64,000 nucleotides of DNA from Bacillus_AD sp047238185 (GCF_047238185.1 NZ_JBDFMI010000001.1:2294001-2358000); one strand, 5' to 3'. Counted from the stretch's first letter, positions 51,236-61,015 are shown. The notes: generated from the sequence alone by a model not told the origin. Made by a program: numbers and translations.

Positions 51236-54200
51236 TGGACCGCTCCTTCCATTGTCATTTCATGCATAGCAGAAGCTGAGAACGTCATGGATTCGATGAC
51301 CCTCAGTATAGCCTCTGCCGTATCTAATGAAGTGAGGCAGGCAACACCATTTTCTACGGATTCGCGTCTGATGCGGAAACCGTCCCGTTCAGGCTGTTTT
51401 CCTTTTGTCAGTGTATTGACGACAAATTGAGCGTCCCCATTACGGATCACATCCAACAGAGTCGGTTCATCATTGCCGATTTTATTGACTACTTTAACCG
51501 GAATGCCCGCTTTTTCCAAAAAGGCTGCTGTTCCGCTTGTCGCGATTAATTGATAGCCGATTGCGTGGAAGCGGCGTGCCAGTTGCAAGGCTTCCTGTTT
51601 ATCTTTATCTGCTATGGTCAAAAGCACGGAACCATGCCCCTTCATTTGGATTCCAGAAGCAACAAGCCCTTTGTATAACGCTTTTTCGAGTGTAATATCT
51701 TTGCCCATCACTTCACCCGTCGATTTCATTTCCGGTCCAAGTGTAATATCCACACCGCGTAGCTTGGCAAATGAGAAGACCGGCACTTTTACATAGACAC
51801 CTGCCTTTTCAGGCGCAAGCCCTGTTTTGTATCCCTGGCTTTCAAGGCTTTGCCCTAAAATAACTTTTGTAGCGACGTTGGCCATCGGGATATTCGTAAT
51901 TTTGCTTAAGAAGGGTACTGTTCTGCTCGAGCGTGGATTCACTTCAATTACAAACACTTCATCCCCTGCAACAACATACTGGATGTTCAATAGCCCTTTT
52001 ATATTCAGCCCTCTGGCCAATCGAATGGTATAATCGATGATTTGCTCTTTGACCGTTTCTTTAAGTTGCTGCGGCGGATAAACTGCAATGGAATCCCCAG
52101 AATGGACGCCCGCACGTTCTATATGTTCCATAATCCCAGGAATAACTACTTGTTCTCCGTCTGAAATGGCATCCACTTCAATTTCTTTTCCCGTAACATA
52201 CCGATCGATCAACACAGGATGTTCCGGATTTACTTTAACCGCATTTTTCATGTAAACAAGCAGTTCCTTCTCTTGGTAAACAATTTCCATAGCACGTCCG
52301 CCAAGCACATAGGATGGACGCACTAACACTGGATATCCGATATCGGAAGCGATCGCTACCGCTTCGTGGACAGATGTAGCAGTCTTTCCCTTCGGCTGTG
52401 GAATACTCATTTCCTGCAATGCTTGCTCAAACTTATCGCGGTTTTCAGCACGATCGAGGTCTTCAAGGGATGTTCCCAGGATTTTCACGCCCCTCTTCAC
52501 GAGGCCGTCCGCCAAGTTGATAGCTGTTTGGCCGCCAAATTGAACAACAACCCCCATCGGCTTTTCAAGATCGATAATGTGCATCACATCCTCGATCGTC
52601 AACGGCTCAAAGTATAACTTATCTGAAATGCTGAAATCAGTAGATACCGTCTCAGGATTATTATTAATGATAATAGCTTCATAGCCGGCTTGTTTAATTG
52701 CCCATACAGAATGGACAGTCGCATAATCGAATTCCACGCCTTGCCCTATACGGATTGGCCCTGAACCAAGCACAATCACACTCTGGCGATCGGTTACAGT
52801 GCTTTCATTCTCTTCTTCATACGTCCCGTAGAAGTATGGCGTTTCTGATTCGAATTCAGCTGCACATGTGTCGACCATCTTATAAACCGGAACAATGCCA
52901 TTCTCTTTTCTCCAGGCATACACATCTTCTTGCGGGACATTCCAAAGACTTGCAATCGTCAGATCCGCAAAGCCCATTTCTTTCGCTTTTCGAGCAATGT
53001 GCACTTCAAATGGCGAAGCTTGCAGTTCTTTCTCAAATTGGACTATGTTGTTACATTTATGTAAGAAAAACAGATCAATTTTACACCATTCATGAATTGT
53101 CTGAATCGTAATCCCTCTGCGCAGAGCTTCCCCAATATAGAACAACCGTTCATCTCCTGCTTTTCGAATCCGTTTTTCGATCAACTCATCGGTTATCCCC
53201 TCTTGATCATTAAGGCCTAAATGAAAGATGCCCGATTCAAGTGATCTGACGGCCTTCAGCAAAGATTCTTCGAATGTTCTTCCTATCGCCATAACCTCAC
53301 CTGTCGCTTTCATTTGTGTACCTAGGTTGCGGTTTGCGCTTTCGAACTTATCGAACGGCCATCTCGGTATTTTACTCACTACATAATCAAGTGCCGGCTC
53401 GAAGCTGGCGTATGTTCTTCCTGTAACCGGGTTCAGCATTTCATCCAATGTCAGGCCTACAGCAATCTTCGCAGCTAATTTAGCGATAGGATAGCCCGTT
53501 GCTTTCGAAGCAAGTGCAGATGATCGGCTTACCCTCGGGTTCACTTCGATTATGTAGTAATTGAAGCTATCCGGGTCAAGTGCAAGTTGGACATTGCATC
53601 CCCCTTCAATCTTCAAGGCGCGGATAATTTTAAGTGAGCAATTTCTAAGCAACTGGTACTCACGGTCGCTCAGTGTTTGGCTTGGAGCCACAACGATGCT
53701 ATCGCCTGTATGGACTCCGACCGGATCAATGTTTTCCATATTGCACACGACGATTGCATTGTCATTATGGTCGCGCATTACTTCATATTCTATTTCTTTA
53801 AACCCGGCAATGCTTTTCTCAATCAAGCATTGATGGACAGGGCTGTGCTTCAATCCGCTGCTGACGATTTCTTTAAGTTCTTCTTCATCTGTGCAAATTC
53901 CCCCGCCTGTTCCTCCTAAAGTGAAGGCAGGGCGCACAATGATCGGGAATCCAACCCGCTCTACAAATGTGTACGCTTCTTCAAGGCTATGGATGATATC
54001 GCTATCCGGAACCGGTTCGCCCAGTTCATTCATTAAACTTCTGAACAGATCCCTGTCCTCCGCCTGCTGGATAGCGGACAACTTCGTCCCCAGAATTTCA
54101 ACATTGCATTCTTCCAGAACGCCTGCTTCTGACAGTTCAACCGCCAAGTTAAGCCCCGTTTGCCCTCCAAGTGTTGGAAGCAATGCATCTGGCCGTTCTT

Positions 54201-54438
54201 TACGGATGATTTTGCTAACAAATTCCAACGTAAGCGGTTCGATGTAAACTGCATCGGCGATCTCGGTATCCGTCATGATTGTCGCGGGATTTGAGTTGAT
54301 AAGGATAACCCGGTACCCTTCTTCTTTTAGGGCCATGCACGCTTGGGTTCCAGCATAATCAAACTCGGCTGCCTGGCCGATGATGATTGGACCAGATCCG
54401 ATAACTAAAATGCTTTTTATATCTGTACGTTTTGGCAT
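51232..54438 (-). CDS. carB: Carbamoyl phosphate synthase large subunit
   Basis: A 1068-residue synthetase with two homologous ATP-grasp halves (about 1-540 and 541-930), each showing IVRPAFTLGGTGGG or LVRPSYVLGGRAM and the ENIDPVGVHTGDS or EHIERAGVHSGDS repeat. A C-terminal MGS-like allosteric domain spans about 935-1068 (IATSGTAAFLEKAGI). It makes carbamoyl phosphate from ammonia, bicarbonate and two ATP. In B. subtilis this pyrimidine-specific copy is called pyrAB. It overlaps carA by 22 bases. Confidence 0.98.
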   Translation of the reverse strand: MPKRTDIKSILVIGSGPIIIGQAAEFDYAGTQACMALKEEGYRVILINSNPATIMTDTEIADAVYIEPLTLEFVSKIIRKERPDALLPTLGGQTGLNLAVELSEAGVLEECNVEILGTKLSAIQQAEDRDLFRSLMNELGEPVPDSDIIHSLEEAYTFVERVGFPIIVRPAFTLGGTGGGICTDEEELKEIVSSGLKHSPVHQCLIEKSIAGFKEIEYEVMRDHNDNAIVVCNMENIDPVGVHTGDSIVVAPSQTLSDREYQLLRNCSLKIIRALKIEGGCNVQLALDPDSFNYYIIEVNPRVSRSSALASKATGYPIAKLAAKIAVGLTLDEMLNPVTGRTYASFEPALDYVVSKIPRWPFDKFESANRNLGTQMKATGEVMAIGRTFEESLLKAVRSLESGIFHLGLNDQEGITDELIEKRIRKAGDERLFYIGEALRRGITIQTIHEWCKIDLFFLHKCNNIVQFEKELQASPFEVHIARKAKEMGFADLTIASLWNVPQEDVYAWRKENGIVPVYKMVDTCAAEFESETPYFYGTYEEENESTVTDRQSVIVLGSGPIRIGQGVEFDYATVHSVWAIKQAGYEAIIINNNPETVSTDFSISDKLYFEPLTIEDVMHIIDLEKPMGVVVQFGGQTAINLADGLVKRGVKILGTSLEDLDRAENRDKFEQALQEMSIPQPKGKTATSVHEAVAIASDIGYPVLVRPSYVLGGRAMEIVYQEKELLVYMKNAVKVNPEHPVLIDRYVTGKEIEVDAISDGEQVVIPGIMEHIERAGVHSGDSIAVYPPQQLKETVKEQIIDYTIRLARGLNIKGLLNIQYVVAGDEVFVIEVNPRSSRTVPFLSKITNIPMANVATKVILGQSLESQGYKTGLAPEKAGVYVKVPVFSFAKLRGVDITLGPEMKSTGEVMGKDITLEKALYKGLVASGIQMKGHGSVLLTIADKDKQEALQLARRFHAIGYQLIATSGTAAFLEKAGIPVKVVNKIGNDEPTLLDVIRNGDAQFVVNTLTKGKQPERDGFRIRRESVENGVACLTSLDTAEAILRVIESMTFSASAMHEMTMEGAVQ

Positions 54439-55523
54439 TGTTTTTCTCCTTCCGCTTTTGCACGTTCAATCATTTTGATAAATTGGTCGAATAATCCATT
54501 TGCATCCTCCGGGCCTGGAGAAGCTTCCGGGTGGTACTGGACAGTGAAGGCCGGGAAATCTTTATGCCTTAACCCTTCAACTGTTCCATCATTCAAGGCA
54601 ATATGAGTGATTTCCAGAGGTGTTCCTGCAAGTGATGATTCCTCAACTGCATAACCATGGTTTTGGGAGGTGATGGCTATTTTGCCTGTGGACAAATCCT
54701 TTACTGGGTGGTTAGAGCCGCGGTGCCCGAATTTCAATCTCATTGTATTTGCTTGATTTGCTAGCGCGAATAATTGGTGCCCAAGGCATATACCGAAAAT
54801 AGGCACTTTCCCTTGTATACCCTTGATCATTTCAATTGCCTGAGGGACATCCTTAGGATCTCCAGGGCCATTTGACAGCATAATTCCATCAGGACTAAGC
54901 GTCAGGATTTCTTCTGCAGTCGTATTATATGGCACTACCACTACATCGCAATCACGTTTGTTTAACTCTCTTAAGATTCCATGCTTCATGCCGAAATCTA
55001 CAAGCACTACTCTCGACCCTCTTCCTGGGCTTGGATATGCGCGTTTTGTCGATACCTTTTTGACTTGGTCATTATGCAGAACGGTTGCTCTAAGCACCTC
55101 GATAACCGCTTCAGGGCTTTGCTCCATATTGGCCAGCGCACCTTTCAAAGTACCGTGCTTGCGGATGATTCTGGTTAGTTTTCTTGTATCAATTCCTGCT
55201 ATCCCAGGAATATCCTTCAATTTGAAATATTCATCCAACGAAAATTCACTTCTCCAGTTGGAGGGCTTATCTGCTATTTCCTTTACGATAAATCCGGAAA
55301 TGGCAGGGTTAATCGATTCAAAATCATCCCGGTTAATGCCATAGTTTCCGATCAAAGGATATGTAAGTGTAACGATTTGTCCGCAATAAGAAGGATCGGA
55401 CAGGACTTCTTGATAACCGGTCATTCCTGTATTGAAAACAACCTCTCCCATCCGGTCGACGTTCGCGCCGAATGCCGTTCCGATAAATACTGTACCGTCC
55501 TCTAAAATTAATTGTCTTTTCAC
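54417..55523 (-). CDS. carA: Carbamoyl phosphate synthase small subunit
   Basis: A 368-residue glutamine amidotransferase that feeds ammonia to CarB. The N-terminal CPSase_sm domain has VFNTGMTGYQEVLSDPSYCGQI. The C-terminal class I amidotransferase has the nucleophile in FGICLGHQLFAL (about 243-254) and its His-Glu pair in VQYHPEASPGP. I start at GTG 55523, nine bases after AAAGGAGGA, giving MKRQLILEDG; the frame to 55547 covers the ribosome site. The B. subtilis name is pyrAA. Confidence 0.97.
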   Translation of the reverse strand: MKRQLILEDGTVFIGTAFGANVDRMGEVVFNTGMTGYQEVLSDPSYCGQIVTLTYPLIGNYGINRDDFESINPAISGFIVKEIADKPSNWRSEFSLDEYFKLKDIPGIAGIDTRKLTRIIRKHGTLKGALANMEQSPEAVIEVLRATVLHNDQVKKVSTKRAYPSPGRGSRVVLVDFGMKHGILRELNKRDCDVVVVPYNTTAEEILTLSPDGIMLSNGPGDPKDVPQAIEMIKGIQGKVPIFGICLGHQLFALANQANTMRLKFGHRGSNHPVKDLSTGKIAITSQNHGYAVEESSLAGTPLEITHIALNDGTVEGLRHKDFPAFTVQYHPEASPGPEDANGLFDQFIKMIERAKAEGEKQCQNVQI

Positions 55524-56806
55524 GCTGTTATTTCCTCCTTTAGCCACACAATCTTCCCTCCAACCATTGTCAATAATGGCCAGCCCTTACACTTCCAGCC
55601 AGCAAACGGTGTGTTTTTTCCTTTTGAAGCAAATCGGTCGGCATCGATTTCCTTCTCTTCTTCCAAATCAATCAGGACAATATCTGCATGGCTTCCAACT
55701 GATAGATGCCCGTATGGCAGCTTAAATGCTTCTGCCGGTTTCTTCGAAAGCAATGCTACTAAATCTGAAAGTGTAAGAACTCCTTTTTCTACAAGGTGTG
55801 TATATAGGAGAGGGAAAGCTGTTTCCAATCCAACAATGCCAAACGGAGCCAATTGCATGCTTGCTTGTTTTTCTACTTCTGAGTGCGGGGCATGGTCTGT
55901 TGCGATAAAATCGATTGTTCCGTCCAACAATCCTTTGATCAACGCTTCATGGTCCTTTTTGCCTCTAAGCGGCGGATTCATTTTATAATTGGTATCCAAT
56001 CCTGGAATATCATCTTCACATAAAAGCAAATGGTGCGGTGTTACTTCTGCTGTCACTTTTATACCTGCTGCTTTGGCATCTCTGACGACTCTTACCGATG
56101 CTTCTGTCGAGATGTGGCAAACATGATAATGGCAATCTGCCGCTTCCGCGAGCAGAACATCGCGTGCGATCTGTACCGATTCACATACGGATGGGATTCC
56201 GTTCAAGCCATGCTGCTTTGAAAATGCACCCTCATGGACACATCCTTTATTAATGAGGGTATTTTCCTCACAATGTGCTACGATTGCCATGTCGATGCTT
56301 GCCGCTTTTTTCATTGCGTCCAGCATCATGGAAGCGGATTGAACGCCAACGCCGTCATCAGTGAAGGCAAAAGCGCCGGCCTCCTTCAATTGCTCAAGAT
56401 CAGTCAATTCTTTGCCTGCTTCACGGATAGTGATTGAACCATATGGCAGCACCCGAACTGCTGCCGTTTCTTCAATGCGTTTCATCAGTTCTTCCATATG
56501 CTCTTTCGTATCAGGCACCGGCCGCGTGTTCGGCATTGCCGCAACTGTCGTAAACCCTCCGCGGGCTGCAGCTTTTGTTCCTGTTTCAATTGTTTCCTTA
56601 TGTTCGCCGCCCGGTTCCCGAAGATGGACATGGAGATCAACGAAGCCAGGTGATACCAGCAAGCCCTTTGCATCAATAACCGCTTCGTCTGTTGCTTGAA
56701 TATCATTTTCTATGGATGCAATCCGCCCACCCACAATCAATATATCCTTTGTATGTAGCTGGCCGTTCTGATCAAATAACTGACCATTTTTTATAATCGT
56801 CTGCAT
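55520..56806 (-). CDS. pyrC: Dihydroorotase
   Basis: A 428-residue zinc amidohydrolase of the long (type I) class that cyclises carbamoyl aspartate. Metal ligands appear in GFVDLHVHLREPG (about 56-68), VAHCEENTL and CHISTEASV, and the final Asp in FIATDHAPHSEVEK (near 303). It begins inside the last 35 bases of pyrB with GGAGGA upstream of its ATG, and its stop overlaps the carA GTG. Confidence 0.98.
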   Translation of the reverse strand: MQTIIKNGQLFDQNGQLHTKDILIVGGRIASIENDIQATDEAVIDAKGLLVSPGFVDLHVHLREPGGEHKETIETGTKAAARGGFTTVAAMPNTRPVPDTKEHMEELMKRIEETAAVRVLPYGSITIREAGKELTDLEQLKEAGAFAFTDDGVGVQSASMMLDAMKKAASIDMAIVAHCEENTLINKGCVHEGAFSKQHGLNGIPSVCESVQIARDVLLAEAADCHYHVCHISTEASVRVVRDAKAAGIKVTAEVTPHHLLLCEDDIPGLDTNYKMNPPLRGKKDHEALIKGLLDGTIDFIATDHAPHSEVEKQASMQLAPFGIVGLETAFPLLYTHLVEKGVLTLSDLVALLSKKPAEAFKLPYGHLSVGSHADIVLIDLEEEKEIDADRFASKGKNTPFAGWKCKGWPLLTMVGGKIVWLKEEITA

Positions 56807-57704
56807 ATGTATTTCCTCCTTCTTTCGTTTCCAATGCTCTTTTTAATACTGCCATACGAACATATACGCCATTTTCCATTTGTTTAAAAATTCTTGAACG
56901 TCCACACTCGATCAAGTCTTCATCGATTTCTACATTCCGATTGACTGGGGCAGGATGCATGATAATGCTTGAATGCTTCATTTGCTGTTCACGTTCTTTC
57001 GTCAATCCGTGCATACGCAGATATTCTTCTTTACTGTTCGTCATTCCGGCTTTATGTCTTTCATGCTGAATGCGCAGCAGCATTACGACATCTGCAGTCT
57101 TCACAGCATCGTCCAGGGGCTCGTAATCGCAATCAGTAATGCTTGAATCGAACCATTCCTCCGGCCCTGAGAATACGACATTTGCACCAAGGCGTGTGAG
57201 GGCATCAGCATTGGATCTTGCAACGCGGCTATGAAGAATGTCACCGACAATAGCAACCTTCAACCCTTCAAATCTGCCAAATTCTTGATAAATGGTCAGA
57301 AGGTCCAGCAAGCATTGGGTAGGATGATGGCCGCATCCATCTCCTCCATTGATGACCGGAATACCCACTTTGCCTACCAATTGATTGAAATACTCATCTT
57401 CAGGATGTCTGATGACTACCGCTTCAACGCCGATTGATTCCAATGTTTTCACAGTGTCATATAACGTCTCTCCTTTTTGCACTGAGCTTGTTGATACCTC
57501 AAAAGGGATAACATCCATTCCAAGCCGTCTTTCAGCCACTTCAAAACTGACTTTTGTCCGTGTGCTATTTTCGAAGAAAAGGTTTGCGACAAACGATTTA
57601 TTTAGTTGGCCATACTGTTTGCCTTCAGCAAAACCAGCTGCATCCTTCAATATGCCAAAAATTTCTGATGTGGATAATTCATTAGTAGTTAATAAATGCT
57701 TCAT
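56772..57704 (-). CDS. pyrB: Aspartate carbamoyltransferase catalytic subunit
   Basis: A 310-residue transferase that commits carbamoyl phosphate to pyrimidines. The carbamoyl phosphate loop is in FFENSTRTKVSFEVAERRLG (about 48-67), and GDGCGHHPTQCLLDL and HPAPVNRNVEID are typical. No pyrI regulatory chain is present, as expected for Bacillus. It follows the third PyrR attenuator. The ATG is preceded by AAGGGGGA. Confidence 0.98.
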   Translation of the reverse strand: MKHLLTTNELSTSEIFGILKDAAGFAEGKQYGQLNKSFVANLFFENSTRTKVSFEVAERRLGMDVIPFEVSTSSVQKGETLYDTVKTLESIGVEAVVIRHPEDEYFNQLVGKVGIPVINGGDGCGHHPTQCLLDLLTIYQEFGRFEGLKVAIVGDILHSRVARSNADALTRLGANVVFSGPEEWFDSSITDCDYEPLDDAVKTADVVMLLRIQHERHKAGMTNSKEEYLRMHGLTKEREQQMKHSSIIMHPAPVNRNVEIDEDLIECGRSRIFKQMENGVYVRMAVLKRALETKEGGNTYADDYKKWSVI

Positions 57705-57739
57705 AATGTTGCGTCCCCCTTAGGATTCATCATTTTTTC

Positions 57740-57875
57740 AAAAAAAGCACCCTAAACAGTTGTTTAGGGTGCTTCAAAAAGAGACAGGTCAATGTTGGAG
57801 CTGCAAAGCCTTCCAACTAACTGGTCTTATCTTCTCATGCACACCCTTATAAGCCTCTCTGGACTTCTTTTAAAA
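57740..57875 (-). promoter_or_regulatory. PyrR attenuator between pyrP and pyrB
   Basis: The minus-strand RNA has the PyrR-binding loop AGTCCAGAGAGGCT (57852-57865), matching the known consensus, followed about 80 bases later by a terminator with the 13-base arms AGCACCCTAAACA/TGTTTAGGGTGCT (57746-57773) and seven T. With UMP, PyrR binding to the loop favours termination; without it an antiterminator forms. Confidence 0.93.
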
Positions 57876-57884
57876 GGTGACGAT

Positions 57885-59210
57885 TTATGCTGCTGAATTT
57901 GAATCTGTTTCTTCTAAGATTGAAGCCTGCTTATCTCTGCCAGGCAACACAAGATTTAGGACAACACCGACGATGGCTGCAAGCGCCATGCCTGATAGTG
58001 AAAATTTAGAACCAATTTGTACAAACGCTCCGCCGATGCCTAACACCAAAGTGGCTGATGCGATAATTAAGTTGCGATTTTCGCCGAAGTCGACTTTATG
58101 GTCGACTAACATCCGCAAACCGCTTGAAGCGATGATTCCAAAAAGCAGGATCGATACACCACCCATTACTGCCTGCGGAATTGACTGGATCAGCGCTGAC
58201 ACTTTTCCGACAAATCCGATCAAGATCGCAACTACACCTGCTCCACCGATAATATAGACACTGAATGCCCGTGTAATAGCCAGCACCCCGATATTTTCTC
58301 CGTAGGATGTTAAAGGCGGCCCGCCGATCAAAGAACCGATGACAATGCCCACACCGTCCCCCAAAATCGATTTGTGCAATCCCGGCTTTTTGATGAAATC
58401 TCTGCCTACCACTTTGCTTAGCACTAATTGATGACCGATGTGCTCGGACAAAGTGACGATGACAACCGGCACCATGACTAAAGCGATTTGCCATGAAAAT
58501 ACCGGATCATATGTGAGGTAAGGAATATGGAAATCCGGCATTGCAAACCATTTGGCTGCTTTAACTCCGCTGAAATCGACAATTCCGAATGCCCATGCTG
58601 ATAAGTACCCTGCTGTAATCCCAAACAGGAGAGGTATCAGTTTTGCGAACCCTCTGAAAAAGGTGGATGCGATGATTGTCACCACTAAAGTAATCATGGC
58701 GACCGATAGATGGGTCAAACTATAATGCAGCGGTTCAGTGGTTGAACCATTATTGCTGTACATGGCCATATTTACGGCTGTTCCAGCAAGGCCCAGTCCG
58801 ATTACCATGATGACCGGCCCGACTACGACCGGCGGAAGCAATTTCATTAACCAATTGACACCTACGCTTTTAATAACCAGTGACACGATTCCGTATATAA
58901 GGCCCGCCAGCAAACAGCCAAACATGACTGATTCAGGTCCGCCAAGCGATTTCGCCAAAAGGATTGGTGAAATGAATGCAAAGGATGAGCCGAGGTAAGC
59001 AGGTATTTGCCCTCTCGTAATGAGCAGGTATGAAAGTGTGCCGAGCCCGCTGGAAACTAATGCCACCGCAGGATTCATCCCTGTTAAGAAAGGTACAAGC
59101 ACGGTTGATCCAAACATAGCGAACACATGCTGTATACTCAACGTGATCCATTTTCCAACTTTAGGTACTTCTTCGACGTCTAGGACGATATGCTGCTTTT
59201 CCTGTTCCAT
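57885..59210 (-). CDS. pyrP: Uracil permease
   Basis: A 441-residue membrane transporter of the NCS2 (nucleobase-ascorbate) family that brings in uracil. About 12-14 hydrophobic segments can be traced. The start LDVEEVPKVGKWITLSIQHVFAMFGSTVLVP and the later LSEHIGHQ and PLTSYGENIGVLAIT segments are family marks. It lies between the second and third PyrR attenuators and follows GGGGGAGA. In B. subtilis it fills the same slot. Confidence 0.97.
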   Translation of the reverse strand: MEQEKQHIVLDVEEVPKVGKWITLSIQHVFAMFGSTVLVPFLTGMNPAVALVSSGLGTLSYLLITRGQIPAYLGSSFAFISPILLAKSLGGPESVMFGCLLAGLIYGIVSLVIKSVGVNWLMKLLPPVVVGPVIMVIGLGLAGTAVNMAMYSNNGSTTEPLHYSLTHLSVAMITLVVTIIASTFFRGFAKLIPLLFGITAGYLSAWAFGIVDFSGVKAAKWFAMPDFHIPYLTYDPVFSWQIALVMVPVVIVTLSEHIGHQLVLSKVVGRDFIKKPGLHKSILGDGVGIVIGSLIGGPPLTSYGENIGVLAITRAFSVYIIGGAGVVAILIGFVGKVSALIQSIPQAVMGGVSILLFGIIASSGLRMLVDHKVDFGENRNLIIASATLVLGIGGAFVQIGSKFSLSGMALAAIVGVVLNLVLPGRDKQASILEETDSNSAA

Positions 59211-59235
59211 TTTGTCTCCCCCTACCTTTTATCCG

Positions 59236-59345
59236 AAAAAAAACCCTTGCCAGAGCAAGGGTACAAAGGTGCAAAGGATCTGTTCTTCCAGCCGTTTTAT
59301 GCCGGAATCGTCCTTCCCTTTGTCAGTCTCTCTGGACTGCCGTTA
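59236..59345 (-). promoter_or_regulatory. PyrR attenuator between pyrR and pyrP
   Basis: PyrR-binding loop AGTCCAGAGAGACT (59325-59338) is followed on the minus strand by a terminator with CCCTTGC/GCAAGGG arms (59244-59261) and eight T. It begins a few bases after the pyrR stop. Confidence 0.92.
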
Positions 59346-59352
59346 AAAGGGT

Positions 59353-59898
59353 TTATTTATTTTCATCAATGCTGACTTTATCCAAGCCATCCACTTCTTC
59401 TAAGCTGACAGTAATCTTTTCATTAAGTGAAGTAGGTACATTTTTACCGACATAGTCTGCACGGATCGGCAACTCGCGGTGGCCTCTGTCAATCAATACT
59501 CCCAGTTGGATCTGTGAGGGCCTGCCGATATCGATTAATGCATCCAGCGCCGCACGGACAGTCCGACCTGTATACAATACATCATCAACCAGGATTACTT
59601 TTTTATTCGCGATATCGACTGGTATGTCGGAACCTTTAACCAGCGGTTCGCCATCTTGGTTTTTCTTGCTAAGATCATCCCTGTAAAGCGTAATGTCAAG
59701 CTCACCAACCTCAATGGGTTTCCCTTCAATCTGTTCGATTTTGGAAGCTAGCCGATTGGCGATAAAAATTCCACGTGTCTTAATCCCTACGAGTACGCAA
59801 TCATGGATACCTTTGTTTTTCTCGATGATCTCATGTGCGATCCTTGTCAAAGCCCGTCTGATTGCCTGTTCATCCAGGACAACCGCTTTTTCCTGCAT
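59353..59898 (-). CDS. pyrR: Bifunctional pyr attenuation regulator / uracil phosphoribosyltransferase PyrR
   Basis: A 181-residue RNA-binding protein that ends pyr transcription when UMP or UTP is high and also has uracil phosphoribosyltransferase activity. The PRPP motif VILVDDVLYTGRTVRAALD (about 98-116) and the N-terminal MQEKAVVLDEQAIRRALTRI are typical. ATG 59898 with AAAGGGTG upstream gives exactly the B. subtilis length; the longer frame to 60009 crosses the leader terminator and is rejected. Confidence 0.98.
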   Translation of the reverse strand: MQEKAVVLDEQAIRRALTRIAHEIIEKNKGIHDCVLVGIKTRGIFIANRLASKIEQIEGKPIEVGELDITLYRDDLSKKNQDGEPLVKGSDIPVDIANKKVILVDDVLYTGRTVRAALDALIDIGRPSQIQLGVLIDRGHRELPIRADYVGKNVPTSLNEKITVSLEEVDGLDKVSIDENK

Positions 59899-59956
59899 AT
59901 ACATCACCCTTTGTTGTCTTTCAATTTTTCTTGCTGAATTGGCCCGGTGTAGGCAT

Positions 59957-60060
59957 AAAAAAATCCTCCTGCCCGATGCAGGAGGACTTTCGTTTATAAG
60001 ACACGTCAATCCGCATCTTTATCCGTTTCCTTCTCAGCCTCTCGGGACTGTATTAAAGGG
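59957..60060 (-). promoter_or_regulatory. PyrR attenuator in the pyr operon leader
   Basis: PyrR-binding loop AGTCCCGAGAGGCT (60036-60049), then a terminator with nine-base arms TCCTCCTGC/GCAGGAGGA (59964-59986), five-base loop and seven T (59957-59963). It lies between the operon promoter and pyrR and is the first of three such elements. Confidence 0.94.
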
Positions 60061-60078
60061 TCATATTCAACTGATACC

Positions 60079-60107
60079 ATCATACAGGCTCATGCTGAAA
60101 TTGTCAA
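60079..60107 (-). promoter_or_regulatory. SigA-type promoter of the pyr operon
   Basis: Minus-strand TTGACA (60102-60107), 17 bases, TATGAT (60079-60084). The -35 overlaps the rluD stop codon, and transcription should begin near 60072, about 22 bases before the PyrR-binding loop. Confidence 0.85.
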
Positions 60108-61015
60108 CGGTCATTTCTCAGTTTAGTCAATAGTTCTTCATAATATTCCGGAAGGGGTGCCGTAAATTCCATATACTCCTTCGTTCTCGGGTGGATGAAG
60201 CCAAGCACCTCCGCATGCAGAGCCTGTCCTCCAATATCCAATGTCTTTTTAGGGCCATATTTAGGATCCCCCGCTAAAGGAAAACCAATATATTTCATAT
60301 GGACGCGGATTTGGTGTGTGCGGCCTGTTTCAAGGCGGCATTGGACTAATGTAAAGTCGCGGAAATTCTCAAGGACTTCAAAATGGGTAACGGCCTGCTT
60401 ACCGTCAGGATCGACAGTCATGCTCTGGCGGTCCTTTTTATCCCTCCCTATCGGTGCGTCAATAGTACCATGCTGATGCTGGATATTTCCATGGACCAAC
60501 GCTTTATAGCGCCGTGTCACTGTTTTATCAACCAATTGCTGCACAAGCGCCTCATGGGCCATGTCATTTTTTGCGACCATCAACAGCCCTGATGTATCCT
60601 TATCGATTCGGTGTACAATACCAGGGCGCATTACACCATTTATGCCGGATAAGTCCTTGCAATGTGCCATCAATCCATTGACCAATGTTCCTGTTGTGTG
60701 GCCAGGTGCGGGATGGACCACCATTCCCTTCGGCTTGTTGACTACTACAACATCCTCATCCTCATAATAGATATCTAAAGGAATCTCCTCAGCTTGGATA
60801 TCCAGTTCAACCGGTTCAGGGATGTCCACGATCACTTCATTGCCTATTTTTACTTTGTAATTCGTTTTGACCGGTTGGCCATTCACAGTAATATGGCCAT
60901 CTTTGATCAGCAATTGCACCTGCGTCCTTGACAAGTCCTTATTCACAGTTGAAAGGAACTTATCCAATCGGTCTCCAGACTGTCCCTCTTCTATGTTGTA
61001 TATCATTTTATCCAT
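60104..61015 (-). CDS. rluD: Pseudouridine synthase, RluD type (YlyB)
   Basis: A 303-residue RluA/RluD-family enzyme that makes pseudouridine in 23S rRNA. The N-terminal S4 domain (about 15-75, RLDKFLSTVNKDLSRTQVQ) binds RNA. The catalytic aspartate is in RPGIVHRIDKDTSGLLMVAK (about 130-149), and ALVHGNI and GRTHQIRVHM follow. It overlaps lspA by eight bases and its ATG follows GAAGGAG. The exact rRNA site is inferred from the family. Confidence 0.95.
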   Translation of the reverse strand: MDKMIYNIEEGQSGDRLDKFLSTVNKDLSRTQVQLLIKDGHITVNGQPVKTNYKVKIGNEVIVDIPEPVELDIQAEEIPLDIYYEDEDVVVVNKPKGMVVHPAPGHTTGTLVNGLMAHCKDLSGINGVMRPGIVHRIDKDTSGLLMVAKNDMAHEALVQQLVDKTVTRRYKALVHGNIQHQHGTIDAPIGRDKKDRQSMTVDPDGKQAVTHFEVLENFRDFTLVQCRLETGRTHQIRVHMKYIGFPLAGDPKYGPKKTLDIGGQALHAEVLGFIHPRTKEYMEFTAPLPEYYEELLTKLRNDR

